From Verrucomicrobiales bacterium (GTDB lineage: Bacteria; Verrucomicrobiota; Verrucomicrobiia; Verrucomicrobiales; DEV007), in assembly GCA_013911195.1 (NCBI GenBank), contig JACETS010000002.1, forward strand, positions 1 through 38,001: DNA of 38,001 nucleotides, written 5' to 3'. Below are positions 37,883 through 38,001 of this stretch, one piece after another. The notes below the pieces were generated by a model that did not search any database, was not told where the DNA came from, and saw only the letters and a list, made by a program, of their open reading frames with translations. The stretch's first letter is position 1; each line of letters begins with the position of its first letter. The position numbers and the translations under genes were made by a program.

Positions 37883-38001
37883 ATGCCTTTGGAATCAAAC
37901 GAGCCCTGCCCTTTTCTTCCGAAGATTGTGAAAAAAGTTACAGCTTCTGACTCTCGAGCTTTAGGTGATTCAAAAGGTTTAGACTTTTATAAACTTTGTC
38001 T
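37883..38001 (+). CDS. Possible start of an unidentified CDS, truncated by window end
   Basis: ATG at 37883 open to the window edge: MPLESNEPCPFLPKIVKKVTASDSRALGDSKGLDFYKLC. Not in the ORF track because it is truncated. Confidence 0.4.
   Translation, partial: MPLESNEPCPFLPKIVKKVTASDSRALGDSKGLDFYKLC

Noticed and set aside
1-38001. CRISPR arrays, transposases, prophage or toxin-antitoxin modules
   Set aside because: No repeat-spacer arrays, integrase/transposase motifs or TA-like gene pairs seen on either strand; the window is mostly core metabolism.

Overview
This is a 38 kb, AT-rich, densely packed bacterial chromosomal segment. It is mostly housekeeping genes, with a gene style that suggests a marine Verrucomicrobiota/PVC-type genome (inferred from the DUF1553/DUF1501 pair, PQQ-propeller and HEAT/TPR secreted proteins). 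Main blocks from left to right: the 3' end of a DUF1553 protein plus a DUF1501 protein with a Tat-like signal; a HAD phosphatase; a SenB-like glycosyltransferase; a TPR protein; a short RecO; prfB with a canonical +1 programmed frameshift that the ORF track splits; trmD; tRNA-Pro(GGG); an argC-J-B-D-F operon; a minus-strand ATP-sulfurylase-like/APS-kinase fusion whose sulfurylase half looks degenerate; an uncharacterised basic protein; gpsA-plsY-polX; a hybrid sensor kinase whose H-box histidine is replaced by Asp; serA and ilvD in divergent orientation, ilvD with a Lys-rich histone-like N-terminal tail; a PQQ propeller and a HEAT/TPR protein; skp/ompH; scpB; pheA; gltB-gltD. I saw no CRISPR array, prophage, transposon or obvious defence island. 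The best leads are the His-less hybrid kinase, the sulfurylase pseudo-domain fused to an apparently intact APS kinase, the orphan SenB-like gene, the ilvD tail, the prfB/trmD/tRNA-Pro(GGG) reading-frame cluster, and the non-coding structures upstream of gltB and ilvD. All family assignments come from reading motifs by eye; no searches were run.
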